A stretch of DNA of 64,000 nucleotides from RGIG3528 sp045598045 (GCA_045598045.1 JAZLLG010000055.1:19836-83835); one strand, 5' to 3'; positions 45,264 to 53,952 are shown, counted from the first letter of the stretch. Made by a program: numbers and translations. Notes: a model not told the origin generated them from the sequence alone.

Positions 45264-45303
45264 AAAAAGCACCGAGCGCAATCTCATCGACTTTGCCGGT
45301 GCT
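45264..45303 (-). terminator. Terminator or attenuator hairpin just before the antiporter operon
   Basis: Minus strand AGCACCG ... CGGTGCT (45269-45303) with further pairing inside (GCAA/TTGC), followed by TTTTTC. It ends about 20 bases before the MrpE-like start codon and about 65 bases after ftsZ. A small GC hairpin GCCGG/CCGGC at 45353-45367 lies directly behind the ftsZ stop. Confidence 0.72.
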
Positions 45304-45368
45304 AATTTGACGTTCGCATATTCCGAATTTGGAGCAGAACGATTCATGAAGCCGGAAAAACCGGCGTT

Positions 45369-46643
45369 TTACTTTTTATTCTTAAGGAACTCAGGAATGT
45401 TAATTCCACCGTTCTTATCAGATGCCGTAGAATTGGCAGGAGTCGAAAAAGAACCGGAAACATTGGTCTGAGGCTTAACAGGGCTTGTTAAAGAGCTCTG
45501 AGGCTGCTGAACAGGCTTGGGAGCTTCAGTATGTCTGAATGAATTCTGTGATCCGCTGTTACCGCGAAGGAAACCGGGGATACGTGATTCGACAGGTCTC
45601 TGAACGTTCATGGTATCTGAAGGCTTTGCAGGCTTGTTCGGAAGGAATTTAGGTCTGTTGTCATCACGATTGTAGCTCATCTGAGAGCCTGTGTTCCTTG
45701 CCTCAATGCCTGTAGCAATAACGGTAATGGCAACGGAATCCTGCATATCGTCATCCTGGCAGGCACCAAAGATGATTTCTGCATCACGTGCCGAAATATC
45801 CTTTACTCTCTCGGTAGCCTCCTGAACTTCAAGAAGTGTAAAGTCACCGGAGAAGTTAATGATGATGCTCTTTGCTCCATCAATGGTCGTATCAAGAAGA
45901 GGGCTCTGGATTGCTTCCTCGATAGCCTTGAGACACTTATCTTCACCCGAACCGTAACCGATACCGATGTGAGCAATACCCTTGTCCTTCATAACCTTTG
46001 AAACATCGGCGAAGTCAAGGTTGATAATGCCGTGATTTGTCATAAGACCGGTAATACCCTGAACAGACTGCTTAAGAACTTCATCAGCTTTCTTTAAGGC
46101 TTCTGTCATGGTAGTACGCTTATCAACAATCTTAAGAAGCTTGTCGTTTGGAATGACAATAAGAGTATCTACATTGTGACGTATACGCTCGATGCCGCTG
46201 AGAGCATTGTCCATACGAGTCTTTCCTTCAAAAGAGAAAGGCTTAGTGACAATACCGATGGTGAGAATGCCCATTTCTTTTGCAATCTGGGCAACAACAG
46301 GAGCTGCACCTGTGCCTGTGCCACCGCCCATACCGCATGTAACAAAAACCATATCGGCACCGCGGATGACTTCAGTGAGCTCTTCACGGCTCTCTTCGGC
46401 ACTCTTTTCACCCTTTTCGGGATCAGCACCGCAACCGAGACCTTTAGTGAGCTTTTCACCGATCTGAATGCATGTGGGAGCCTTGCAGGCAGTAAGCTGC
46501 TGCATATCCGTGTTTGCACAAACGAACTCAACACCACCTATTTTATCATCTATCATTCTGTCGACAGCATTGTTTCCTGCGCCGCCAACACCTATAACAA
46601 CTAATCTTGCTTTGCTTGAATTATCACTGGTAATCTCGATCAA
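45369..46643 (-). CDS. ftsZ: Cell division protein FtsZ
   Basis: Tubulin-like GTPase that forms the division ring. The 424 residues show VVIGVGGAGNNAVDRM, the tubulin signature GGGTGTGAAPV (near 105-115), the T7 loop NLDFADVSKVM, a variable linker rich in Pro, Gln, Ser and Asn from about 320, and a C-terminal peptide GGINIPEFLKNKK (INIPEFL resembles the conserved partner-binding tail). The start codon is TTG at 46643, with AGGAGGG 7 bases upstream. No ftsA is adjacent. Confidence 0.97.
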   Translation of the reverse strand: MIEITSDNSSKARLVVIGVGGAGNNAVDRMIDDKIGGVEFVCANTDMQQLTACKAPTCIQIGEKLTKGLGCGADPEKGEKSAEESREELTEVIRGADMVFVTCGMGGGTGTGAAPVVAQIAKEMGILTIGIVTKPFSFEGKTRMDNALSGIERIRHNVDTLIVIPNDKLLKIVDKRTTMTEALKKADEVLKQSVQGITGLMTNHGIINLDFADVSKVMKDKGIAHIGIGYGSGEDKCLKAIEEAIQSPLLDTTIDGAKSIIINFSGDFTLLEVQEATERVKDISARDAEIIFGACQDDDMQDSVAITVIATGIEARNTGSQMSYNRDDNRPKFLPNKPAKPSDTMNVQRPVESRIPGFLRGNSGSQNSFRHTEAPKPVQQPQSSLTSPVKPQTNVSGSFSTPANSTASDKNGGINIPEFLKNKK

Positions 46644-46675
46644 AGGTCTTCCCTCCTAAATCTATATTTCCTCAA

Positions 46676-46693
46676 AACACAATATATTGTGTT
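46676..46693. promoter_or_regulatory. Perfect 18-base palindrome in the ftsZ leader
   Basis: AACACAATATATTGTGTT is self-complementary and lies between the predicted ftsZ promoter and its ribosome site, about 33 bases before the start codon. It may be an operator or an mRNA hairpin. Confidence 0.4.
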
Positions 46694-46725
46694 CAAAATA
46701 TATTTATCCACTCAAACTATTGTTT

Positions 46726-46754
46726 ATAATATATATTATACGCTAATAAATCAA
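46726..46754 (-). promoter_or_regulatory. Predicted ftsZ promoter
   Basis: TTGATT (46749-46754), 17 bases, TATTAT (46726-46731) on the minus strand within the 153-base gap between ftsQ and ftsZ. The region is very A/T-rich, so other registers are possible. Confidence 0.5.
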
Positions 46755-46796
46755 GTGTTTTTTTTCAAAAAAGTTTCTTTGTATTAATTATAAAAA

Positions 46797-47540
46797 TTAT
46801 TTGTCGATATGTTTAAGGATTATATCCTGTTTTTCATCGCTGAAGTTCCTTAAATCAATCGTTCCGCCTATTTCAGACGCTTCTTTGAAGACTCCCGAAA
46901 GCGCGGTAATCTGTGCATCATACTTGTCTCTCGCTCCCAAAAGGATTGTAAGGTTATCTGTATACAGCGTAACATCCTGAAAGTCCCCGAACTCGATTTT
47001 CGAAATTGAAATATTGTACTTTTTAAGCATCTGAGTGATTTCAAGTACAGTATCAAAAACCTTTTTTTTCGGAATCTTAAGTATGCCGAAAACAATTACT
47101 TCATCAAACTCCAGACCGGTGACAAGTGGAACGTTTTCGGGCCTTTCGGAACTGCTTCGGACAACCATCCCGTCCTTGTCAAAGGAGAAGAAGCTTCCCA
47201 TCGCTTTAACGCAGCCGACGGGACCTGTTTCATAAACATTGATTGTCAAAGTATTTCTGTCTTTTTTTTCAACGTAATAAACGTCTATGTACGGTATGCT
47301 TTTTTCTGATTTATGTTTTTCCCTGAGTTGGAAAAGATAAGTGTTTTTAAAGATTCCCGTAAAGCCGATTTTTTCAAAAAACTCTTCTTCGGTGTATTTT
47401 GTAAGGCCGTTTACCGTAACATTTTCAGCCATTGTTTCAGAGTACAAAATCAGAACCGCGGCAACAACAAAGGCAAAAATAATTAACCCGAAGGGCACCT
47501 TAAATTTCTTTTCATCATGCTCCTTCATTTTCAGTCTCAT
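46797..47540 (-). CDS. ftsQ: FtsQ/DivIB-type division protein
   Basis: Bitopic scaffold of the divisome. The 247 residues have a short charged cytoplasmic segment, one helix at about 17-36 (FGLIIFAFVVAAVLILYS), a POTRA-like segment with VTVNGLTKYTEEEFFEKIG, and an extracytoplasmic beta domain containing the block FFSFDKDGMVV and LVTGLEFDEV, which match FtsQ. No strong ribosome site is visible; the start overlaps the end of ftsW, so translation may be coupled. Position after ftsW and before ftsZ supports the call. Confidence 0.86.
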   Translation of the reverse strand: MRLKMKEHDEKKFKVPFGLIIFAFVVAAVLILYSETMAENVTVNGLTKYTEEEFFEKIGFTGIFKNTYLFQLREKHKSEKSIPYIDVYYVEKKDRNTLTINVYETGPVGCVKAMGSFFSFDKDGMVVRSSSERPENVPLVTGLEFDEVIVFGILKIPKKKVFDTVLEITQMLKKYNISISKIEFGDFQDVTLYTDNLTILLGARDKYDAQITALSGVFKEASEIGGTIDLRNFSDEKQDIILKHIDK

Positions 47541-48726
47541 CTTTCTTTTTCTTATTTTTTAAGACCGTCACCTTTGAAGGGCATCCGATGTTGTATGAAA
47601 CCGCAAGGACCATACCGATTTCACATAGTGTCATAACAAGTGCGGTGCCTCCGTAACTGATGAAAGGCAATGCGATTCCGGTTGCGGGAATTGAATTGGT
47701 GACAACCGCAACATTCATAACAAGCTGTAACGAAATATGTGTAAACACTCCGACACAAAGAAGACTTCCAAAAAGTTCCGAAGCGTTTACCGCAACCACA
47801 AAAATACGCCAGAGCAAAAGAACATACAGTAAAATAATTGCAATTGCTCCCACAAGACCAAGTTCCTCGCAAATAATCGAGAAAATCATGTCGTTATGTG
47901 CTTCCGGAACATTTCCGAGTTTCATGGAACTTTGCCCAAGACCTTTGCCCATAAAATCACCGGAAGATATGGCATAAAGACCTCTTCGAATTTGATATGC
48001 AGCCTCACTCGTGTCAACATTCAGCCAAGCTTCGATTCTGTCGGTACGGAAAGACTTGCCAAGGAATATGTACGCCGTTCCTGCTCCGGCTCCCAAGACG
48101 AAAACAAGAACAAAATACCAGATTTTCTTACTTGTTACGAAACAGATTATGAAATAAATCCCGGCTATGACTATTGCTGTACTGAGGTCTTCAACGGCAA
48201 TAAGCACAATAAATGGTAACGCGTATACAGTTGCTCTTATAAATCCGCTGAAATAGTTAAGTGCCTTCGGAGCCAAAGCCGCAATAAACGCAAAAAAGAC
48301 TATAACCGCGATTTTAGAAAGCTCGGATGGCTGGAACTGTCCGATTTTAGGAATTTCTATCCATCTTCTGGCGCCGCCTCTTTCCACTCCGATACCCGGA
48401 ATAAGTGTTAATGCCTGAAGGACAAGGCATCCGCCGTAAAGAAGGTATATCGGTCGGAAGTTAAGTCTCGTTAAAGGCTTAATGTACAGGGAATAATCTA
48501 TTCTGGATATTATAAGCATAATGATTACGCCGAATATCGCATACAAGCCCTGACGTTCAAGATAGTAAAGAGAATTATTCCGGGTCAGTGAAGCCGAATA
48601 GGCACTGGATGAATAAACAAAAATCAAACCAAGACCAACGAAAAATATAGTCAAAAACAAAAGGCTGTAATCATAGTGCCTTACAACTTTTTCCTTCTTC
48701 TCTGTTTTTTCGCTATTTTCAAACAT
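47515..48726 (-). CDS. ftsW: Peptidoglycan glycosyltransferase FtsW (SEDS family)
   Basis: Polymerises lipid II at the septum together with the class B penicillin-binding protein. The 403 residues form ten helices and contain the SEDS motifs RRWIEIPKIGQFQPSELSK, VEDLSTAIVIAG, and the C-terminal GIALPFISYGGTALVMT. The long loop between helices 7 and 8 carries AISSGDFMGKGLGQS and VPEAHNDMIFSIICEELG. Its start overlaps the stop of the upstream penicillin-binding protein gene, an FtsI-FtsW pairing typical for division enzymes, so FtsW rather than RodA is preferred. Confidence 0.93.
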   Translation of the reverse strand: MFENSEKTEKKEKVVRHYDYSLLFLTIFFVGLGLIFVYSSSAYSASLTRNNSLYYLERQGLYAIFGVIIMLIISRIDYSLYIKPLTRLNFRPIYLLYGGCLVLQALTLIPGIGVERGGARRWIEIPKIGQFQPSELSKIAVIVFFAFIAALAPKALNYFSGFIRATVYALPFIVLIAVEDLSTAIVIAGIYFIICFVTSKKIWYFVLVFVLGAGAGTAYIFLGKSFRTDRIEAWLNVDTSEAAYQIRRGLYAISSGDFMGKGLGQSSMKLGNVPEAHNDMIFSIICEELGLVGAIAIILLYVLLLWRIFVVAVNASELFGSLLCVGVFTHISLQLVMNVAVVTNSIPATGIALPFISYGGTALVMTLCEIGMVLAVSYNIGCPSKVTVLKNKKKKDETENEGA

Positions 48727-50684
48727 CAGCCTGCGGTATCTCCTAAAACATTTGGTGAAGCTTCATTTTCTTCGGGATCATAGTCAGGATTGTTCTCATC
48801 AATCAACAAATCCTCATCCATGATTATTTCAAGATGGTAATCGATTTCGCCTTCAGGATATACACCTAAGAAAGGAAGACATCTGTCGGCTATATCATTA
48901 AAAATCCCAATGGCTGTATTGGAAGACATTGCCATCTCTTCGTTTTCACATTCATCAACGATAACGTAGATGATGTAACATTTGTCCCCATTTTCGATAA
49001 ATCCGAGGAAAGAAACAAGATATTTTTCGGCGTCTCTCGGAAGTTTCTGGCTTGTTCCCGTTTTGCCGCCGATTCGATAACCATTAAGGTTGGCGGCCTT
49101 TCCCGTTCCGTCGGAAACAGTAAGATAAAGAGATTCCTTAAGGAAATTGCTTGTAGCCTCGGATGTTGTCTTATTTACAACAAGAGGCTCAATTCTTTGA
49201 ACTGTCGCACCGGCGGAATTCTGAAGCCTTTTAACAACATGCGGTTCGTAGTACGTTCCACCGTTAATAAGTGCACAGAAAGAAGAAGCCATCTGAATCA
49301 TTGTTGTTGTAAAGCCCTGTCCGAAAGAGCTTGTTGCAAGTTCAGTCGGATTAAGCTCTTTTACGCTGAATATTTTACCTTCTGTTTCTCCCGGCAGATC
49401 AATGCCTGTGAGTGAGCCGATACAGTAATCCTGCTGGTACTGGTTGAAAACCGCTCCGCCCTCTTTTGCTGCTATCTGCATCAAGGCATCATTACATGAA
49501 AACATAATGGACTGTGCAAGAGATATGTCCCCATGGCCTCGTTTATTCGAGCATTTTATGCGGACATCACCCGGGAAGTCCTCATGACCATCGCATACAA
49601 ACCTGTCATTGACGGATATAATGCTTTCCTCAAGTCCGGCAGCAACGGTAAAAGGCTTGTAAATGGAGCCCGGCTCAATGGCATCGCTTATACAGAAATT
49701 TCTCCATAAATTGAAAAGTGCCGCAGTCTTCTCTTCATCCGACATGGCGCTGATTTCTTCTTCGCTGTAGCATACGGACAAATCCCTGTGATTGTTCAGA
49801 TCATAGCTGTAATTTGACTGCATTCCGAGAATTTCGGCGTTATTTGCGTCCATTACAATAGCGGCACAGTTTAATGCACCATATTCATCAAGGAATTTTT
49901 CAACACATTCCTGAAGAATGCGCTGTACATTAACATCAATCGTTGTGACAATACTCGTACCGTCAACGGGGGGATTAAGGGTTTCAACAATGTTAAGCTC
50001 AGAGTCATAGTAGCCGTATGTTCTGCCGTTTGTGCCGCAAAGTATATCGTTGTAGTACTGTTCTACGCCATAAGAACCGGTTTTGCTGTCAAGCGTGAAC
50101 CCTACAATATGGCTCGCAAGTTTACCGTATGGATAAACTCTTTTGTATTCTTCCTCAAACCATACGCCTTTGATGTTCTTCTGTTCTTCTTCATTAAGAT
50201 TGCTTACGTAGTCATCGAAAGCCAATACATCGTCGTATTTGAGATTCTTTTTCAGAATAACATATTTTTTCTTGTCTTTTGGTTCAAGGTCCTTGTTTTC
50301 ATCAATTTCAGTTGTGATTTTTTCCTTTTCGATACCAAGTGCTTCAATAAGAGCCTTGGTTGTCGGCTCAATGTAAGCGGATTTATCGGTTACGACCGAG
50401 GGATCAAGAATAAGCCTGTAATAAAGCTCGCTTGTTGCAAGCAGTTCGCCGTTTCTGTCGAGTATGTCGCCTCTCTTGCTTTGAATTTCCGAAGACGTAT
50501 ATGTCCTGAGCTCCAAAGCATGCTTCTCGTATTTATCCGAGGCAGCAAGATAAAAAAGTCGTACTATGAGTACGACACATATTCCCAATATAGCGCAAAA
50601 TACAAACAAAAACTTTGCTTGCATTTTGCGTGTGAGCTTCTTCAGGCCCCTTATATTTTGTATTTTATCAATCCGGTCTTCCAT
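48726..50684 (-). CDS. Class B penicillin-binding protein (FtsI/SpoVD type transpeptidase)
   Basis: Cross-links septal peptidoglycan. The 652 residues have one N-terminal helix near 24-47, a dimerisation domain with RGDILDRNGELLATS, and a transpeptidase domain with the active-site SxxK in EPGSIYKPFTVAAG, the SxN in SCNDALMQ, and GGKTGTSQK. No PASTA repeats are seen at the C terminus, which instead ends in an acidic tail. Because no PASTA domains are present it resembles vegetative FtsI; a sporulation role cannot be excluded. Confidence 0.93.
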   Translation of the reverse strand: MEDRIDKIQNIRGLKKLTRKMQAKFLFVFCAILGICVVLIVRLFYLAASDKYEKHALELRTYTSSEIQSKRGDILDRNGELLATSELYYRLILDPSVVTDKSAYIEPTTKALIEALGIEKEKITTEIDENKDLEPKDKKKYVILKKNLKYDDVLAFDDYVSNLNEEEQKNIKGVWFEEEYKRVYPYGKLASHIVGFTLDSKTGSYGVEQYYNDILCGTNGRTYGYYDSELNIVETLNPPVDGTSIVTTIDVNVQRILQECVEKFLDEYGALNCAAIVMDANNAEILGMQSNYSYDLNNHRDLSVCYSEEEISAMSDEEKTAALFNLWRNFCISDAIEPGSIYKPFTVAAGLEESIISVNDRFVCDGHEDFPGDVRIKCSNKRGHGDISLAQSIMFSCNDALMQIAAKEGGAVFNQYQQDYCIGSLTGIDLPGETEGKIFSVKELNPTELATSSFGQGFTTTMIQMASSFCALINGGTYYEPHVVKRLQNSAGATVQRIEPLVVNKTTSEATSNFLKESLYLTVSDGTGKAANLNGYRIGGKTGTSQKLPRDAEKYLVSFLGFIENGDKCYIIYVIVDECENEEMAMSSNTAIGIFNDIADRCLPFLGVYPEGEIDYHLEIIMDEDLLIDENNPDYDPEENEASPNVLGDTAG

Positions 50685-50693
50685 TATTGCTTT

Positions 50694-51206
50694 CTACTTA
50701 GATGGGATGTCTCCATACTGTCTGTAATACCCTTCATCGTCTGAAGAATAGAAAATAACTTCATTGTTGTTCGGATATACCATTCCGAGAGAACCCACTG
50801 CTGTATTATATATAAAATCGAGGTCGGGAGCAGATGCTTCAAGCGAAAGTGCAAAGCCTTCATTTTCAACGGAAGCCTCTTCGAGAACCATTTCGAGCTT
50901 CCCAATCTCTTTTTTCAATTGTACAATATCAGCCTGGGTTTGTAAATAAACAATACAGCAAAAAAGAGTTGCTGCTATAGCCGTTGCAAGAAAAAGCATC
51001 GAAAAGAAATCAATACCTCTGCCTACTCTGGGCTTAACCTTCGCCTCAACATCCTTGTCCGGAACATAAGGCTTGATGTGATGTCCGGAAGGCTTTTCTA
51101 TTCTTTGGGGTTCTGCCTTGTAAACAGCATTCCCGTTTTCACGGGTGACCCTTTCGGAATATCTTCCAACATTATTCTGTTTATGGTTTCTTGCGTAATC
51201 AGTCAT
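50694..51206 (-). CDS. ftsL: FtsL-like septum protein
   Basis: Small bitopic protein of 170 residues. A long basic and polar cytoplasmic part (1-66) is followed by one helix at about 69-88 (SMLFLATAIAATLFCCIVYL) and an extracytoplasmic heptad-like coil (QTQADIVQLKKEIGKLEMVLE), the FtsL/DivIC pattern, then a short Tyr/Asp-rich tail. Sequence conservation of FtsL is low, so the call rests on topology and on its position between rsmH and the penicillin-binding protein gene. Confidence 0.82.
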   Translation of the reverse strand: MTDYARNHKQNNVGRYSERVTRENGNAVYKAEPQRIEKPSGHHIKPYVPDKDVEAKVKPRVGRGIDFFSMLFLATAIAATLFCCIVYLQTQADIVQLKKEIGKLEMVLEEASVENEGFALSLEASAPDLDFIYNTAVGSLGMVYPNNNEVIFYSSDDEGYYRQYGDIPSK

Positions 51207-51228
51207 GTTTCACCTTGTATTTCAAGAG

Positions 51229-52164
51229 CTAAACCCTTTCAAAAATTCGAAGTTTAGCACTTTTGGATCTTGAATTTTCCGAAAGTTCCTCCTCCGAAGG
51301 AAGGATCGGTTTGTTTGTAATTACCTTGCCCTTGCTCTTCTTTCCGCAAACACAGACGGGAAAGTTGGGAGGGCACGTACATGGATTTTCATTCTTTTTA
51401 AAAGCAGACTTTACAATGCGGTCTTCCAAAGAATGGAAAGTAATAATGCAAAGTCTTCCACCGGGTTCAAGAAGATCGATCATGGAATCGATTGAATTCT
51501 GGAGGACTTCAAGTTCTCTGTTAAGCTCTATACGGATTGCCTGGAAAGTTTTCTTTGCAGGATGTCCGCCGGCCATTCTTACTTTTGCGGGTATAGCGGC
51601 TTTTATTGCTTCGACAAGCTCAAAGGTTGTTTCTATCGGCTTTTCATTTCTCATTCTTACGATGTGTTTTGCTATATTTTTAGCAAACTGGTCTTCACCG
51701 TAATCCCTTATGATTCTGAAAAGTTCGGCTTCAGAGTAAGTGTTTACGATGTCCTTTGCCGTTCTTTCGCTTCTGTCGTCCATTCTCATATCAAGCGGTG
51801 CATCATTGTGATAAGAAAAACCTCTTTCCACGGTGTCCAGCTGATAAGATGAAACTCCGAGATCGAGAAGAATACCCGACACGTGATCAATGCCAAGGTT
51901 GTGGATTTCTTCAACCATGTTTTCGTAGTTGTTGCGAACAACAGTGACATTTGAGATTTTTGAAAGTCTCTCGCTCGCAGCTTTAATCGCATCAGCGTCC
52001 TGATCGATTCCGACGAACCTGCCGGTTCCGTTAAGCTTTTCGCACACAACACTTGCATGTCCTGCGCCGCCAAGAGTTCCATCAACATATATTCCGTTTT
52101 CTCTGACATTTAACCCGTCTATGGTTTCATCCAGCATGACGGAATAATGTTTAAATTCAGGCAT
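51229..52164 (-). CDS. rsmH: 16S rRNA (cytosine-1402-N4) methyltransferase
   Basis: SAM-dependent modification of 16S rRNA C1402. The 311 residues include HYSVMLDETIDGL, the SAM loop VDGTLGGAGHASVVCEKL, LLDLGVSSYQLDTVERGFSY, and the C-terminal block IITFHSLEDRIVKSAFK followed by a small Cys cluster (CTCPPNFPVCVCGKKSKG). AAAGGA lies before the ATG at 52164; an ATG six codons earlier has a poorer site. It follows mraZ by 14 bases. Confidence 0.96.
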   Translation of the reverse strand: MPEFKHYSVMLDETIDGLNVRENGIYVDGTLGGAGHASVVCEKLNGTGRFVGIDQDADAIKAASERLSKISNVTVVRNNYENMVEEIHNLGIDHVSGILLDLGVSSYQLDTVERGFSYHNDAPLDMRMDDRSERTAKDIVNTYSEAELFRIIRDYGEDQFAKNIAKHIVRMRNEKPIETTFELVEAIKAAIPAKVRMAGGHPAKKTFQAIRIELNRELEVLQNSIDSMIDLLEPGGRLCIITFHSLEDRIVKSAFKKNENPCTCPPNFPVCVCGKKSKGKVITNKPILPSEEELSENSRSKSAKLRIFERV

Positions 52165-52178
52165 CTTCGATCCTTTCG

Positions 52179-52622
52179 TCAAATCATAAGGTCTGCCGAT
52201 TCTTCCAACAGTGCATCAATATTATCGGGGTTCTGCATTTCTTCATATTTTTCTTTGCTCCAAACCTCGACTTTGTCGATAACACCGACAGAAACAACGT
52301 CTTTAAGTATTCCGGCGTGTTCACGGAGTTTCTGTGGAATCATTATTCTCCCCTGTTTGTCAGGTTCGCACTCAACAGCATTTGCCATGAAAAATCTGAT
52401 GAGGTCTCTTCCGCTTTGCTTTGCCGGAAGCATCTTAAGCTTCTCCGTGAATTCCTGCCATGTTTTCACAGGATAGATAAGAAGGCATCCGTACGTACTT
52501 TTTGTAACAATAACGCTTTTGATTTCCTCAGACTCATAGAGCTTCCCACGAAGCTTGTTTGGGATGATTATTCTGTTTTTTTCGTCGAGCGAATGCTCGA
52601 ACTCACTCATAAGCGAATTCAT
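52179..52622 (-). CDS. mraZ: Transcriptional regulator MraZ
   Basis: DNA-binding ring-forming repressor of the division and cell-wall cluster. The 147 residues have two SpoVT/AbrB-like domains, each with the DxxxR motif: SLDEKNRIIIPNKLR near the start and EPDKQGRIMIPQKLREH in the second half. The ATG at 52622 is preceded by GTGGAG at 8 bases, which also forms part of the last MraZ box; the frame runs 8 codons further without support. It is the first gene of mraZ-rsmH-ftsL-pbp-ftsW-ftsQ. Confidence 0.95.
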   Translation of the reverse strand: MNSLMSEFEHSLDEKNRIIIPNKLRGKLYESEEIKSVIVTKSTYGCLLIYPVKTWQEFTEKLKMLPAKQSGRDLIRFFMANAVECEPDKQGRIMIPQKLREHAGILKDVVSVGVIDKVEVWSKEKYEEMQNPDNIDALLEESADLMI

Positions 52623-52630
52623 TCCAAATT

Positions 52631-52676
52631 CTCCACTTCTCTCCAAGTCACTCCCCGTGTCACCATTTTACACCAC
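52631..52676 (-). promoter_or_regulatory. Five MraZ-box repeats at 10-base spacing
   Basis: On the minus strand GTGGTG (52671-52676), ATGGTG (52661-52666), GGGGAG (52651-52656), TTGGAG (52641-52646) and GTGGAG (52631-52636) recur every 10 bases with no slip. They fit the GTGGWG-type direct repeats known to be bound by MraZ in Firmicutes. The first two overlap the -10 region, and the last touches the ribosome site, so autorepression is likely. Confidence 0.82.
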
Positions 52677-52693
52677 TTTACATATTTTTTCAA
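52665..52693 (-). promoter_or_regulatory. Predicted mraZ promoter
   Basis: TTGAAA (52688-52693), 17 bases, TAAAAT (52665-52670) on the minus strand. The 3' end of the spacer and the -10 element lie within the two upstream MraZ boxes. Confidence 0.75.
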
Positions 52694-52715
52694 GGTATTT
52701 TCGTGTGATTATTAT

Positions 52716-52749
52716 AAAAAAAGCATAACCACCGCGTGGTGGTTATGCT
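52716..52749 (-). terminator. Intrinsic terminator after ychF
   Basis: AGCATAACCACC, loop of 4, GGTGGTTATGCT (12-bp perfect stem, 52722-52749), followed on the minus strand by TTTTTTTATAAT. It lies between ychF and the mraZ promoter, with one partial REP-like copy beside it. Confidence 0.9.
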
Positions 52750-52751
52750 TT

Positions 52752-52780
52752 GTTCTTTTGTCACAAGGATTGTCCCTTTG
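52752..52780 (+). repeat. REP-like element, copy 1 (left part missing)
   Basis: Contains the common core TTCTTTTGTCACAAGG and TGTCCCTTTG but lacks the GGGACGG left arm, which is replaced by the terminator stem. It lies between ychF and its terminator. Confidence 0.75.
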
Positions 52781-52800
52781 TTATGTTTTTGCTTTATATT

Positions 52801-53928
52801 TTATACGTTAAACAGGAATTCGATGATGTCTCCGTCGTTTACAATATATTCTTTGCCTTCCGTTCTCTGAAGGCCTTTGCTGCGAACCGCAAGATAATCA
52901 AAGTTCGCTTCTTCAAGATCGTTATACGCAATGACCTGAGCGCGAATGAAACCTCTTTCAAAATCCGTATGAATCTTTCCGGCAGCCTGCGGAGCCTTTG
53001 TCCCCGCTTTAATAGTCCAAGCACGGCACTCCTTCTTTCCGTCGGTAAGGAAAGAAATAAGTCCGAGAAGCTTGTAGCTGGCCTTAATAAGTCTGTCAAG
53101 ACCGGATTCCTTTATTCCAAGATCGGCCATAAACATTTCTCTTTCTTCACTGTCAAGTTCGCAAAGTTCTTCCTCTGTCTTAGCACAGATAGCAATAACT
53201 TCTGCTCCTTCGGATTCCGCTTTCTTTTTTACGATGTTGTAGTATTCAACTGCGGAAGGATCTGCAACGCCGTCATCATCCATATTGCATGCATAGATAA
53301 TAGGTTTAGCGGAAAGGAGGCCCATTTCCTTCATCGCAAGAGCCATCATTTCATTTGATTCATCGTACTTGAAGGTACGAGCGTTCTTGCCTGCTTCAAG
53401 GTGTTCCTTAAGGGTAGCAAGCCACTCGGCTTCCTCTCTTGCTGCCTTATTTCCGCCTTTTCCAAGTTTTTCAACCTTGGCAATACGGTTCGTTACCATA
53501 TCGATATCGGCGAAAATAAGCTCCATATCGATGCATTCCATATCTCCGGCGGGGTCAACAGCAACAGCCTTTGTTGCATCTTCAACAACATGCATGATAT
53601 TATCATTATCAAAGCATCTTACAACGTGAATGATTGCTTCGCACTCGCGAATATGTCCGAGGAACTTATTTCCGAGTCCGGCACCCTTTGATGCTCCTTT
53701 CACAAGGCCTGCAATATCAACGAATTCACATACCGCAGGAGTCTTTTTATCTGTCTGCCAATAATCAGCAAGCTTATCAAGCCTTTCGTCCGGAACTGCA
53801 ACGATGCCGTTGTTCGGCTCTATCGTACAAAAAGGATAATTGGCTGCCTGCGCATTGGCTGTACCTGTAATTGCATTAAACAATGTAGACTTACCGACAT
53901 TCGGAAGTCCAACGATACCTAGTTTCAT
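52801..53928 (-). CDS. ychF: Ribosome-associated ATPase YchF
   Basis: Obg-family P-loop protein that binds ribosomes and prefers ATP. The 375 residues have GLPNVGKSTLFNAITG at 7-22, DIAGLVKGASKGAGLGN (switch II), the altered base-recognition motif YACNMDD in place of NKxD, and a C-terminal TGS-like domain with FNVY-type end (RSKGLQRTEGKEYIVNDGD). It is flanked by REP-like copies 1 and 2. Its own promoter upstream is unclear. Confidence 0.95.
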   Translation of the reverse strand: MKLGIVGLPNVGKSTLFNAITGTANAQAANYPFCTIEPNNGIVAVPDERLDKLADYWQTDKKTPAVCEFVDIAGLVKGASKGAGLGNKFLGHIRECEAIIHVVRCFDNDNIMHVVEDATKAVAVDPAGDMECIDMELIFADIDMVTNRIAKVEKLGKGGNKAAREEAEWLATLKEHLEAGKNARTFKYDESNEMMALAMKEMGLLSAKPIIYACNMDDDGVADPSAVEYYNIVKKKAESEGAEVIAICAKTEEELCELDSEEREMFMADLGIKESGLDRLIKASYKLLGLISFLTDGKKECRAWTIKAGTKAPQAAGKIHTDFERGFIRAQVIAYNDLEEANFDYLAVRSKGLQRTEGKEYIVNDGDIIEFLFNV

Positions 53929-53952
53929 AAACTATACCTGCTTTCTTCTCCC

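Noticed and set aside
45249..45347. N-terminal extension of the MrpE-like protein
   Set aside because: It would span the terminator-like hairpin and lacks a ribosome site; the ATG at 45248 has one.
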